Positions 26,080 through 35,500 of a stretch of DNA of 64,000 bases are shown here, piece by piece. Made by a program: the position numbers and the translations under genes. Source of the stretch: Burkholderiales bacterium. GTDB lineage: Bacteria; Pseudomonadota; Gammaproteobacteria; Burkholderiales; Burkholderiaceae_C. A model generated the notes under the pieces. That model was given only the letters and a program-made list of their open reading frames with translations, searched no databases and was not told the DNA's origin. Numbering within the stretch: position 1 is the first letter of the stretch; the number at the start of each line of letters is the position of its first letter. The stretch covers positions 1 to 64,000 of the forward strand of contig JADJCH010000016.1 in NCBI GenBank assembly GCA_016703325.1. Reading direction: 5' to 3'.

Positions 26080-27417
26080 TCAGGGCTGGTAGCTGATGCG
26101 GTAGATGGCGCCGGCGTAGTCGTCGGAGACCAGCAGCGAGCCGTCCTTCCACACCGCCACGTCCACCGGGCGGCCGCGGAATCTGCCGGTGTCCGGATCC
26201 AGCCAACCTTCGGCGAAGACGGTGGAGGGGCCAGCGGTGCCGTCGGCCTGGATCGGCACGTAGTTGATCAGTGCGCCGGTGGCCTTGCTGCGGTTCCAGG
26301 AGCCGTGGGCGGCCACGAACACGCCACCCTGGTAGGCCGCAGGGAACTGCCTGCCGGTGTAGAAGGTCATGCCCAGCTGCGCCTGGTGGGCGGGGAACTC
26401 CACCTGCGGGCGGGTCCACCGGGCCGGGGGGCTCATGCCCTTCAGGTCCGGTGCGGCGCCACTGCCGGCGATCTGCACGTTGTGGCCGTGGATGTAGGGG
26501 TAGCCGAAGTGCTCGCCGCCGGCCTGGGTGATGCGGTTGAGCTCACCCGGCGGAATCTCGTCGCCCATGCCGTCGGTCTGGTTGTCAGTGAACCAGACGG
26601 TCTTGTCCTTCGGGTTGATGTCCATGCCCACCGAGTTGCGCACGCCGCGGGCCACCACCTCCCGGCCGGAGCCGTCGAAGGCGTTCATGCGCACCATGCC
26701 GCCGATGCCCAGCCGCTCGTACAGCGCGATCTTGTTCTTGGGCTGCACATTGAAGGGCTGGCCCAGCGTGATGTGGAGCCTGCCGTCGGCGCTGACGCGG
26801 CAGGTGCGTGCGCCGTGGTTGAAGCTCTCCTCCTCCGGCGGGATGAGTTTGCCCTGCTCCACCACCGGGATCACCGCCACCTCCGGGCCTTCGGAAAAGA
26901 ACTCGGCGGCCGGGAAGTTGAGCACCCGGTTGTGCTCCACCACGATCAGGAAACCGTCCTGGGTCCAGCACACGCCGTTGGGGTTGGAGAACTTCAGGCT
27001 CGGCGCGAAGGACCTGACCTCGTCGGCCACGCCGTCGCTGTTGCGGTCGGTGACGGCCCACACCGTGGTCTTTCGGGTGCCGACGAAGAGCATGTGGGTG
27101 CTGGGCGCCACCGCCATGTGGCGGGCGTCCGGCACCACGGCGAAGAGTTCGATGCGGAAGCCCGGCGGCAGCTTGATGCGCTTGAGGTTCTCGCGCAGGG
27201 CGTTGGCGTTGCGGCCCTGCTGGGCCACCGTCGGCAGGTTCAGGTCGGTGGTGGGGACCTTGAACTGCTTGAGCTTGTCGATGTTGGGCTGCGCCGCGGC
27301 ATGGAAGCCGAGACTCAGGCCGGCCAGCAGCGCGGCAGTGGCCAGGCGACCGGGCGGCAGACCACCCGGTGTGCGGCGATGCAGGGCGGGGGCGGAGCAG
27401 GTGTGGGGGGTGGCCAA
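26080..27417 (-). CDS. PQQ-dependent sugar dehydrogenase / sorbosone-dehydrogenase-family protein, periplasmic
   Basis: A 445-residue exported beta-propeller. The start is a TTG (27417) because AGGAGG lies seven bases before it and no ATG is near. Residues 1-43 form a signal peptide ending GFHAAAQ. Propeller motifs: LPPGFRIELFAVVPDARHMAVAP, NRVLNFPAAEF, NHGARTCRVSADGRLHITLG, RNSVGMDINPKDKTVWFTDNQTD and AYQGGVFVAAHGSWNR. These match the GSDH/sorbosone dehydrogenase family that oxidises sugars or aldehydes with PQQ in the periplasm. No PQQ synthesis genes are in the window. Confidence 0.9.
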   Translation of the reverse strand: MATPHTCSAPALHRRTPGGLPPGRLATAALLAGLSLGFHAAAQPNIDKLKQFKVPTTDLNLPTVAQQGRNANALRENLKRIKLPPGFRIELFAVVPDARHMAVAPSTHMLFVGTRKTTVWAVTDRNSDGVADEVRSFAPSLKFSNPNGVCWTQDGFLIVVEHNRVLNFPAAEFFSEGPEVAVIPVVEQGKLIPPEEESFNHGARTCRVSADGRLHITLGQPFNVQPKNKIALYERLGIGGMVRMNAFDGSGREVVARGVRNSVGMDINPKDKTVWFTDNQTDGMGDEIPPGELNRITQAGGEHFGYPYIHGHNVQIAGSGAAPDLKGMSPPARWTRPQVEFPAHQAQLGMTFYTGRQFPAAYQGGVFVAAHGSWNRSKATGALINYVPIQADGTAGPSTVFAEGWLDPDTGRFRGRPVDVAVWKDGSLLVSDDYAGAIYRISYQP

Positions 27418-27572
27418 GGTGCTGCCTCCTGAGGTCCGGGTGCGTCTGCCGTTGTGGGCCCGCCGCAGGGGTCGGAAGGGTGGCTGCCGCCGGGCTGCAG
27501 ACCGATGGTGTGGAGAAGGGTGAAGAGCGGTGTCAGACCGGTCCAACCCTCGGCCTGCAGCGAGGTGAAAAC

Positions 27573-27749
27573 TCAGTCCTTCAGCCGCTGCACGTCGTTG
27601 GACATTTCGCGCTGTGCCTGGCGGGCGTTTTCCTGCTGGCGGGCGCTGCTGTTCTGGCGCGGGCCATCGGGCAGGGGCGGGCGGGTTTCGCAGGCGGCCA
27701 GGCTGAGCAGCAGGGCGGGCAGGACAAGGGTGAGAAGCCGTTGGTTCAT
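27573..27749 (-). CDS. Small lipoprotein of unknown function
   Basis: A 58-residue protein: signal MNQRLLTLVLPALLLSLAAC with lipobox LAAC (Cys 20), then a polar Gln/Arg-rich tail (QNSSARQQENARQAQREM) likely to be helical. AGGAAG seven bases before the ATG supports it. It is unassigned, and resembles small envelope lipoproteins seen in many Burkholderiales. It shares a direction with the sugar dehydrogenase, 155 bp away. Confidence 0.75.
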   Translation of the reverse strand: MNQRLLTLVLPALLLSLAACETRPPLPDGPRQNSSARQQENARQAQREMSNDVQRLKD

Positions 27750-27868
27750 GGGGTTTCTTCCTGAAAGTCTGTGGGTGGCGTGTCGTGAACACCCGAGGAC
27801 GGCCGCCACGGTCTCCGTCCCGGGCCTGCATCATCGCTCAGAGCCCGCAGCGACGATGTGTGCAAGTT

Positions 27869-29836
27869 ATGCTGCCGGCGATGACTCCAGAACGCTTCGG
27901 CCGCTCGGTCCCGCCCCAGGCGCGCCGCCCGGTGCCCTGGTACGCCCCGATCGGCCTGCGCCAGATCGCGCAGCAGCAGCTCTGGTCCACCCGGCTGCTG
28001 CACAACCTGGACCGGCGCGAGACCTTCACCGAACGCAGCGCCCCGTTCCGGCTGATCGACCTGAGCTCGCTGCAGGGCACGCAGCCGGGGGATCCGGAGG
28101 GCTTCTGGTTCGACTTCGTGGCCGACACCGGCGATGGCGGCAGCGCCACCTACGCGGTGGCGAGGGGGCTGCTGGCGCCGCAATTGGAGGTGCAGGGCGA
28201 AGCTCACCCGCTGCCCGAAGGCCAGCTGCTGCTGCTCGGCGGCGATCTGGCCTATCCGGCCGCCAGCCCGGAGCTCTACCAGGCCCGGCTGGTGGAGCTG
28301 TTCGAGCTGGCGCGCGACGGCCGCAGCCGCTTTGTCGACGCACCACCGGACTTGAAGGAAGACACGCCCTGGCAGCCCGACCACAAGCTGCTGGCCGCCA
28401 TCCCGCAGAACCACGACTGGTTCGACTCCGCCTCCACCTTCTGCCGCTACTTCGTCAACGACGAAAAGGCCGGGCTGATCGGAGCGCGCTCGCCGCAGCC
28501 GCGCAGCTACTTTGCGTTGGCGCTGCCGCACGACTGGTACGTGCTGGGCCTGGATTTCGCCCTCACCGGCGACCTGGACCGCAGCCAGTACGAGGCCTTT
28601 GCCCGGCTGATCGAGGCCGGCGCGATCCCGCGCGGGGCGCAGCTGCTGCTGATCTACCCGGAGCCGACCTGGACGCGCCGCCTGGCCGACCTGCGCCGCG
28701 ACGCCTACCCGCTGCGCTTCCAGCGGCTGGAGCACCTGTGCGCGCAGCACGGGCTGGAGATCCGCCTGCGGCTGGCCGGTGACCTGCACCACTACGTGCG
28801 CGACCGGCTGCCCGCCGCCACCCCGACCGGCGGCAGCTGCGACCTGGTCACCTGCGGCAGCGGCGGCGCCTTCGGCCACCTCACCCACAGCCGCGAGGTG
28901 CGCGAGCCCAAGCTGATGCAGTGGGCGAGCGAACCCGATGCCGTGCCGGAGGAACTGTGCGGCCGGGTGCTGCTCGGCCGGGTGGCGGATGCCGCCGCGG
29001 CGGCGGTGCAGGGGTTGGACTTCTCCACCCGGTCCGAACCCCAGGTGCGTTACCCGGACGAGGCGGCCAGCCGGCGGCTGGCCCGCGGCAACCTGCTGGC
29101 CCTGCTGCGCCCGCGCGGGGAGCCCTGGTGGCATTCCAACCTCACCTTTGCGCTGTTGCTGGGGGCGCTGTGGCTGCTGCTGGGCGCGCCGCTGGCCACG
29201 GCCGGCGCAGAGTCCGGTGCGGCCGAGCACCTGCAGCGCCTGTTGACCAGCCCCACCGCGCTGGCGGCGGGCGCAGGCCTGGGCTTTTGCGCCCTGATGC
29301 TGGCCTGCGACAACGACCCGCTGCGCGCCGACCGGGGCGATTGGGCCTGGGGGCTGGGGCTGGGGTTGCTGTGGATCGGCGCCGCGCTGGCCTGGGGGCA
29401 GGGCCTCGTCGGCGGGCTGCTGGCATTGGCTCCGGCACTGGCACCAGCGCTGGCCTGGCCGGGTGCGGGCCCGCTGGCGCAGCTCTGGCCCTGGGCGGTG
29501 GCTGCACCGGCCACCGTCATCGCCGCCGCGCTGGTGGCCGGTGCCAGCCTGTGGGCCCTGGCCTCGCTGGGTCACCGGGCGGTGACCAACAGCTCCAGCG
29601 CCCTGTCGCACCAGGGGCACAAGGGCTTCCTGCGCTTCTGTGCCCGGGCGGACCGGCTGGAGGTGTGGATGCTCGGGCTGGACGAACTGCCGCAGGACTG
29701 GTTGCGGGCCTCACCCGCCGGCGGCGATCGTCGGCCGCAATGGGAACCGGCACCCGGCCAGCCGCCACTGAACTGGCGGGTGGTGGACCGTTTCGACATC
29801 GAACGGCCACAGCCGTCGCCAGCACCGCGTACGTAG
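27869..29836 (+). CDS. Metallophosphoesterase with C-terminal membrane region
   Basis: A 655-residue protein. The N-terminal 360 residues are a calcineurin-like phosphoesterase with variant metal motifs: FVADTGDGGSATYAV, LLLLGGDLAYPAAS, IPQNHDWFDS (NHD) and RLAGDLHHYVRD, plus RSYFALALPHDWYVLGLD. Four or five hydrophobic helices follow (about 430-570), then a soluble tail. The substrate may be a membrane-linked or lipid phosphate; this is inference from architecture. Two starts are possible (ATG 27869 or 27881), neither with a strong ribosome site. Confidence 0.85.
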   Translation: MLPAMTPERFGRSVPPQARRPVPWYAPIGLRQIAQQQLWSTRLLHNLDRRETFTERSAPFRLIDLSSLQGTQPGDPEGFWFDFVADTGDGGSATYAVARGLLAPQLEVQGEAHPLPEGQLLLLGGDLAYPAASPELYQARLVELFELARDGRSRFVDAPPDLKEDTPWQPDHKLLAAIPQNHDWFDSASTFCRYFVNDEKAGLIGARSPQPRSYFALALPHDWYVLGLDFALTGDLDRSQYEAFARLIEAGAIPRGAQLLLIYPEPTWTRRLADLRRDAYPLRFQRLEHLCAQHGLEIRLRLAGDLHHYVRDRLPAATPTGGSCDLVTCGSGGAFGHLTHSREVREPKLMQWASEPDAVPEELCGRVLLGRVADAAAAAVQGLDFSTRSEPQVRYPDEAASRRLARGNLLALLRPRGEPWWHSNLTFALLLGALWLLLGAPLATAGAESGAAEHLQRLLTSPTALAAGAGLGFCALMLACDNDPLRADRGDWAWGLGLGLLWIGAALAWGQGLVGGLLALAPALAPALAWPGAGPLAQLWPWAVAAPATVIAAALVAGASLWALASLGHRAVTNSSSALSHQGHKGFLRFCARADRLEVWMLGLDELPQDWLRASPAGGDRRPQWEPAPGQPPLNWRVVDRFDIERPQPSPAPRT

Positions 29837-29922
29837 TGCCGCGAACGCGCGGCCGGTCCGCAGGCGCCTAAACTGCCCGGGCTTTCGGCGGTCGCCCCGG
29901 CCCCCAACCAGGGCCACCCTCC

Positions 29923-29963
29923 TGAACCGTTCGATCCGTTCGACCTGTTCACCTCGTTTGATC
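29923..29963 (+). repeat. Degenerate 9-bp repeats in the terC leader
   Basis: CCGTTCGAT-CCGTTCGAC-CTGTTCACC-TCGTTTGAT run head to tail 30 bp before the TerC-Usp start. They could be simple slippage or a leader element. A manganese (yybP-ykoY) riboswitch, common before terC genes, is not recognisable here. Confidence 0.4.
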
Positions 29964-29992
29964 CACGCCCGACCGCCCGCCAAAGGAATTGC

Positions 29993-31159
29993 ATGGAACA
30001 GTTCATGACCGCCGAGTTCTGGCTCGCCGTCGGCCAGATCATCATGATCGACATCCTGCTGGGGGGAGACAACGCGGTTGTCATCGCCCTGGCCTGCCGC
30101 AAGCTGCCGCCGGCGCAGCGCAAGGCCGGCATCCTGTGGGGCACCGCCGGTGCCATCGTGCTGCGGGTGGTGCTGATCTTCTTTGCGCTGACGCTGCTGA
30201 AGCTGCCCTTCCTGAAGATCGTGGGTGCGCTGCTGCTGCTGTGGATCGGCATCAAGCTGCTGCTGCCCGAAGACGAGGGCGATCACGACATCCAGGCCAG
30301 CGACAAGCTCTGGGCCGCGGTGAAAACGGTGATCGTGGCCGACTTCGTGATGAGCCTGGACAACGTCATCGCGATCGCCGGAGCAGCCGAAGGCGCGGGT
30401 GGCGGCCACCAGATGCCGCTGGTGATCTTCGGCCTGCTGGTGAGCATCCCCATCATCGTCTGGGGCAGCCAGCTGGTGATCAAGTTGATGGACCGCTTCC
30501 CGCTCATCATCACCCTGGGCGGCATGCTGCTGGGCTGGATCGCTGGCGGCATGATGATCAGCGACCCTGCCGTCAAGGACATGCTGGCGCCGTACGCCTC
30601 CTGGCTGCAGTACGGTGCGCCGGCCGCGGGCGCCCTGCTGGTGCTGGCGGTGGGCAAGTGGATCGCCGCCCGTGCCCGCCCGGCAGCGGCCGAAGCAGCC
30701 GCCCCGCTGGCCCCGTCCGCCCGGGTGGACCGCGTGCTGCTGCCGGTGGACGGCTCCGACGGCGCCCTGGCCGCCGTGCGCCAGGTGATCGCCCTGGCGC
30801 AGGCGCACCCACAGCCCGCCGCCTTCTCGGTGGACCTGGTCAATGTGCAGCCGGCCCTGTCGCGTGACGTGTCCAGCTTCGTGGCCGGCAAGACCCTGCA
30901 GGAGTACCACGGTGAACGCAGCGCCGAGGACCTGACCGGCGCACGCCATCTGCTCGATGCCGCCGGTCTGACCTACCGGGTGCACACCCGCGTCGGCCAG
31001 GCCGCCGCGGAGATCTGTGACCTGGCACGCGAACTGGCGGTGGACCAGATTGTCATCGGCACCCGCGGCCAGGGCGCCGCAGCCGCAGCGATCATGGGCT
31101 CCGTGGCCAGCGAAACGGTGGAGAAGGCCCCGGTGCCGGTGCTGGTGGTCAAGAACTGA
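29993..31159 (+). CDS. TerC-family membrane protein fused to universal stress protein domain
   Basis: A 388-residue fusion. Residues 1-225 form a seven-helix TerC domain with both metal-site motifs, IDILLGGDNAVVIAL (about 19-33) and VADFVMSLDNVIAIAG (about 115-130). TerC proteins export or balance metal ions such as Mn2+. Residues about 243-388 form a UspA-like domain: RVLLPVDGSDGALAAVRQ, LVNVQPALSRD, and the ATP-loop end IGTRGQGAAAAAIMGSVASETVEKAPVPVLVV. AAGGA precedes the ATG. The fusion suggests nucleotide- or stress-linked control of metal transport. I saw no frame break at the junction, so the fusion appears real. Confidence 0.9.
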   Translation: MEQFMTAEFWLAVGQIIMIDILLGGDNAVVIALACRKLPPAQRKAGILWGTAGAIVLRVVLIFFALTLLKLPFLKIVGALLLLWIGIKLLLPEDEGDHDIQASDKLWAAVKTVIVADFVMSLDNVIAIAGAAEGAGGGHQMPLVIFGLLVSIPIIVWGSQLVIKLMDRFPLIITLGGMLLGWIAGGMMISDPAVKDMLAPYASWLQYGAPAAGALLVLAVGKWIAARARPAAAEAAAPLAPSARVDRVLLPVDGSDGALAAVRQVIALAQAHPQPAAFSVDLVNVQPALSRDVSSFVAGKTLQEYHGERSAEDLTGARHLLDAAGLTYRVHTRVGQAAAEICDLARELAVDQIVIGTRGQGAAAAAIMGSVASETVEKAPVPVLVVKN

Positions 31160-31183
31160 CGGGCTGCGGGCCCAACGTCCTGC

Positions 31184-31219
31184 CGAGGGCCGACGCATTG
31201 CGTCGGCCCTCGCTGTTTT
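31184..31219 (+). terminator. Rho-independent terminator after the TerC-Usp gene
   Basis: The stem CGAGGGCCGACG / CGTCGGCCCTCG with a short loop is followed by CTGTTTT, 25 bp after the stop. It isolates the following ATPase module as a separate transcript. Confidence 0.8.
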
Positions 31220-31270
31220 CAGGTCCCGTCGATGCGGGGTGCTGCTTCCAGTCGCATCGCATTGCCATGG

Positions 31271-31299
31271 GTGAGTAAATTTATTCACTCAACTACAAT
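31271..31299 (+). promoter_or_regulatory. AT-rich promoter and palindromic operator of the ATPase/NACHT pair
   Basis: GTGAGTAAATTTATTCAC (31271-31288) is an 18-bp palindrome with one mismatch, in an otherwise GC-rich genome. It is followed five bases later by TACAAT (31294-31299), a good -10 box only five bases before the ATG at 31305. No Shine-Dalgarno is present, so the transcript may be leaderless. The palindrome would cover the -35 region and looks like a repressor site. The regulator is unknown and none is encoded adjacent. Confidence 0.6.
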
Positions 31300-31304
31300 G
31301 CGAC

Positions 31305-32531
31305 ATGACCTACACAAGGCCTCAGGCTCTTATCCTGACTCAGCGGCTGTCGGAGCCACCCCGCCTGATCCACATCCTGGCAGGGCCGCGTCAGGTCGGT
31401 AAGTCCACCCTGGTTCAGCAGGTCCTCCACAGACGCCCCGTCGGCTCCTATCGCCTGCTGGATGTGGAAGCACTGGCACCTCGGCAGGCCGCAGCCGGAG
31501 GAACCTGGATCGCTGATCAATGGGCGCTGGCGGAATCGGCCGCCGCAGCATGGCGGGATTCCGGCCATCCGCTGGCCCAACAGCTGCCCTACGTCCTGGT
31601 CCTCGACGAGATCCAGCATGTCGAGCAGTGGTCCACCGCAGTCAAAGGCGTGTGGGATGCGGGAAAGGCACGGGGTACCGGTGCCCACCTGGTGCTGCTC
31701 GGTTCGGCCCCCCTTCTGGTCCAGCAGGGTTTGAACGAAAGCCTGACGGGGCGCTATGAACTCCTGCGCCTGCCGCACTGGTCGTTTCCGGAGATGACCG
31801 AGTGTTTCGGCATCTCCCTGGACCAGTACATCTATTTCGGCGGCTATCCGGGCAGCGCCCCCTTGATGGTCGATGAGGAACGGTGGCGCAGCTACGTGCG
31901 CGGTTCGCTGATTGAACCCAGCATCGAGCGCGATGTGCTGGCGATGACCCGCGTCGACGCACCGGCCACACTGCGCCGCCTGTTCGAGCTCGGCTGCGAG
32001 TACTCCGCGCAGGTGCTGGCATTGAACCGCGTCAGCCAGACGCTGGGGGCCGGGCACGTCCTCACCTTGGCGCACTACCTGACCCTGCTCGACCAGGCCG
32101 GCCTGCTGGCGGGACTGCACAAGTACGCGAATCAGACGATTCGCCAGCGCCAGTCACCGCCCAAGTTCCAGGTGCTGAACAATGCCTTGTTCAGTGCCCA
32201 GGGCACGCACGGCTTCGCCGAGGCCCTCGCCGACCGCAGTCGATGGGGGCACCTGGTGGAAAGTGCGGTGGGTGTGCACCTGCTCAACAGCGCAGACCAG
32301 GACACCCGCATCCACTACTGGCGGGAAGCCAGTCTGGAAGTCGACTTCGTCATCGAGCACCGCGGCCGGCTGGCGGCCATCGAAGTCAAGTCACGGGGCG
32401 TCAAGGGACGCCTCACGGGCCTGGACGAGTTCTGCCGCCGACATCCGCAGGCGCGCCGCTGGGTGGTGGGCAGCGAAGCCCTGCCGGTCGGCGAGTTCCT
32501 GCTGCGGCCTGCATCCGCCTGGGTGGAGTGA
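31305..32531 (+). CDS. AAA ATPase with C-terminal DUF4143 (PD-(D/E)xK-fold) domain
   Basis: A 408-residue protein of the AAA_14/DUF4143 family. Walker A is AGPRQVGKST (about 26-35), Walker B YVLVLDEIQH (about 95-104), sensor HLVLLGSAPLL, arginine-finger region LTGRYELLRLPHWSF, then a helical linker. The C-terminal nuclease-fold motif is EVDFVIEHRGRLAAIEVKS (about 344-362, D-x(n)-E-x-K). Members are common, mobile and poorly understood, often thought to act on nucleic acids. Here the gene has its own operator-like promoter and is followed 32 bp later by a NACHT-like gene, suggesting a two-gene unit. Confidence 0.9.
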   Translation: MTYTRPQALILTQRLSEPPRLIHILAGPRQVGKSTLVQQVLHRRPVGSYRLLDVEALAPRQAAAGGTWIADQWALAESAAAAWRDSGHPLAQQLPYVLVLDEIQHVEQWSTAVKGVWDAGKARGTGAHLVLLGSAPLLVQQGLNESLTGRYELLRLPHWSFPEMTECFGISLDQYIYFGGYPGSAPLMVDEERWRSYVRGSLIEPSIERDVLAMTRVDAPATLRRLFELGCEYSAQVLALNRVSQTLGAGHVLTLAHYLTLLDQAGLLAGLHKYANQTIRQRQSPPKFQVLNNALFSAQGTHGFAEALADRSRWGHLVESAVGVHLLNSADQDTRIHYWREASLEVDFVIEHRGRLAAIEVKSRGVKGRLTGLDEFCRRHPQARRWVVGSEALPVGEFLLRPASAWVE

Positions 32532-32563
32532 ACCGGGCTTTGAACGGAAACTCGGAGACTGGG

Positions 32564-35500
32564 ATGCCCTTGATCGTCCCCCGTCGGGCCAAATCATCGC
32601 CTCGAGATGCGTCGGAGCAAACGCGGTGGTTGGCGGACTGGCGCGATGCCTCTGCCTACGTCCTGCTGGGTGATCCCGGTTCCGGCAAGACGGAATGCAT
32701 GAAGGCCGAGCGCGCTGCAGTGGGGGGGAGGTGGATCCCTGCGACCTGGATCCAGGAAGGTCTCGCCCCCGAGGTGCAGTCCGATGACATCTTGTTCATC
32801 GATGCGGTTGACGAAGTCCGCGGCGGCAGCCACGCAGGGGACGTCCTGGGCGCCATCGGGCGCTACCTGCGCGCGAACGGATCCCCGCGCTTTCGCCTGG
32901 CCTGCCGTGAGGCCGACTGGCATGGCGAGGCCGATCGCCAACTGATCGCCAGCGTGGTGCCGAAGGGCGACCTGGAAGTGCTGCACCTGCTGCCGCTGAG
33001 TGACGACGACATTCGCGACGTGTTGCAGGCATCCGCCGACCGGGTGCCGGACGCGCTCTCGTTTGTGCAGGAAGCCCGCAGGCAGGGTGTCTACGAGCTG
33101 CTGCGCAATCCGCTGCTGCTCGACCTCATGGTGGATGCCGTTGCCGCAGGCGGCCGATGGCCCGAGACGCGGGCGGCCGTGTACGAGGCGGCCTGCCAGC
33201 GCCTGGCCGAGGAACGGTCCGACGCGCATCGGCGCCGATCGGCCCTGCAGCCGGGACTCATCGAAACGATCCTGGCCGATGCCGGCAGCCTCTGCGCCAT
33301 TCTCCTGCTCAGCGGCTGCAGCGCCATCGGCCGCGCCGGCGGCGCCGGGACCCAGGTGGTGGACCTGAACGCACTGCCCACCGAACTGGGGCTGCACGAT
33401 CCCGAAAGGGTGATCCGCAGCAAGGTCTTCACCGTCGAAGGGGATCTGGCGCAGCCCCGGCACCGCACCCTGGCGGAGTACCTGGCGGCCCGCGCCATCG
33501 CCCGACGCATCGACGCCGGGCTGCCGCTGTCCCGGGTGCTGGCCCTGGCGCAGGGGCATGACGGTGTGCCGGTTGAAGCGATGCGTGGCCTGTGCGCCTG
33601 GCTGGCCGTGCACCTGCAGGGCGCCAGCCGGGAACAGCTGCTCCGCCTGGATCCGGTCGGCTTCATCGTCAACGGGGATGCGGCGGCGCTCACGCATGCA
33701 CAACGCCTGTTGATGCTCGAAGCCTTGTCGGCCTCGGCGGCGCAGAACCGCTGGTTCCGCTCGGCAGCCTGGGTCGACCACCCTTTCGGCCCTCTGGCGA
33801 CGCCGGACATGGCTGCGATCTATGCGCTAAAGCTCAGCGATCCGGACCGCTCCAGCGCCCACCAGGCCTTCGTCGACTGCCTGCTGGACGCGCTGAAACA
33901 TGCCCCGCAGGCGATGCCGGAGCTCTGCCCTGCCCTGGCGCGTTGGGTGGAAGATGGACAGGCTTTCGACGCCCTGCGGGTCACGGCCTACGAAGCCTGG
34001 TTGCGGCACTGCCCTGTCGAGCAGCGCGGCGATCAACTGCGGGCCTGGCTGTGCGCATTGGAGGAAGGCACGATCGACGATCCGGCCGATCGCCTGCTCG
34101 GACGTGTTCTGTGCGACGCCTACCCGCAGGTGATTCAGACCGAGGTGTTGCGGTTCTTCAGGCCGAAGAAGACCAGCGGGATGATTGGGGAGTTCTCGCA
34201 GTTCTGGAGCGATGCCTTCATCAGGCAGACACCGCCTCCACTGCTGCCGGCCCTGGCTGAGGCGTGGCTTGCCAAGTTCCCCGCCAGATCCTCAGACGCG
34301 CTGTGGCTGGACAGCACCCGGACATCGAAAGCATTGCTGACGGCACTGCTGGAATCGCATGGAGATTCCGCTCGCGCCGAAGCACTTTACCGCTGGCTAG
34401 GAATCGGACTCGACGAAAGCGGCTTGGCCGAACGAAGAGGCGAGGCGGATACACCGATCACCCTGTGGCTGCAAGCGCGACCCGGGACGATGAAGGCCAT
34501 CGCGGCTGTCGGTTACCTCCACGCCGAGCCCGACCCACATGTGTACTGGGGATTCTGGCGGGCTGAAGCTCGGCTGCACCATGCTGCAAAGCCGCGCGAC
34601 TGGATCCGCTGGAACATGGCGCTGGCCAGCGACGCAGACGATGGCGACTTCGTCCGATGGGTGGTGGGGCGGGCCGCCGCGGCCGCGATAGAGCCGCCGC
34701 AAGGGTTGGATGCCCCAACGATGGATGAGGTCTGCGATTGGGTGGACACCCTGCCTCCCAGGTTTGCGCAGGCCCAACAATGGCTGCAGGAGGCCTGGAC
34801 GGTGCCCCTGGAAGACTGGCGGACGAAACAGCGGCAACGTCAGGCCCGCCATCTTGCCGAACGCGATCACGAGCGCGAATTGCGCCGGAAACAGTATGCG
34901 CCCCTGTTGGCCGCCTGGCCCGCCCAACCAATACCGGCCCAGATGCTCCACCACATGGCGTTGGCGCACGAGGACCTCTACCACGGCATCCAAGGCCAAA
35001 CCCCGGAGCACAGGATCGCAGACCTTCTTGGCGCTGAACCCGCCGAGGTGGAGAAGGCACTGCAGGCCATTGACGACACACTGAACCGCGACGATCTGCC
35101 GACCGTCGAGGCGATCCTGGAACTCGAAGCCAGACAGAAGGAACACTTCCTCCGCGCCCCTGCGCTCCTGGCGGCCAGGCGGGCCTGTGCCGCGAGTGAG
35201 CAGGCCTGGCGGGCATGGTGCCCGGAGTTGCAGCGTCGGCTGGTGGCGTTCTGGCTGACCTGGGGTGCAGACGAGGAGCCGACATGGTTCAAGGCCTTGG
35301 CGGCCGAGTTGCCCGATCTGGTCGCGCCCATCCTGGTCAGGTACGCGAACGGTAACCTGCGGCGCAAGGGTCCGCAGGCCATCACCGGCCTGCGGTCCTT
35401 GACCCACGACCACGACCGCCGCATCCTGGCGCAGCGCGTTCTGCCGGAGTTGCTCGAAGCCTTTCCTTTGCGGGCCCACGAAGCCGCACGTGGTGAGCTC

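Noticed and set aside
27746..29620. 624-codon minus-strand open frame opposite the metallophosphoesterase
   Set aside because: Gln/Gly/Arg/Ala-rich shadow of a gene with recognised motifs.
29837..29992. Manganese (yybP-ykoY) riboswitch before the TerC-Usp gene
   Set aside because: I could not find the conserved loop sequences or a paired terminator; only degenerate 9-bp repeats are present.
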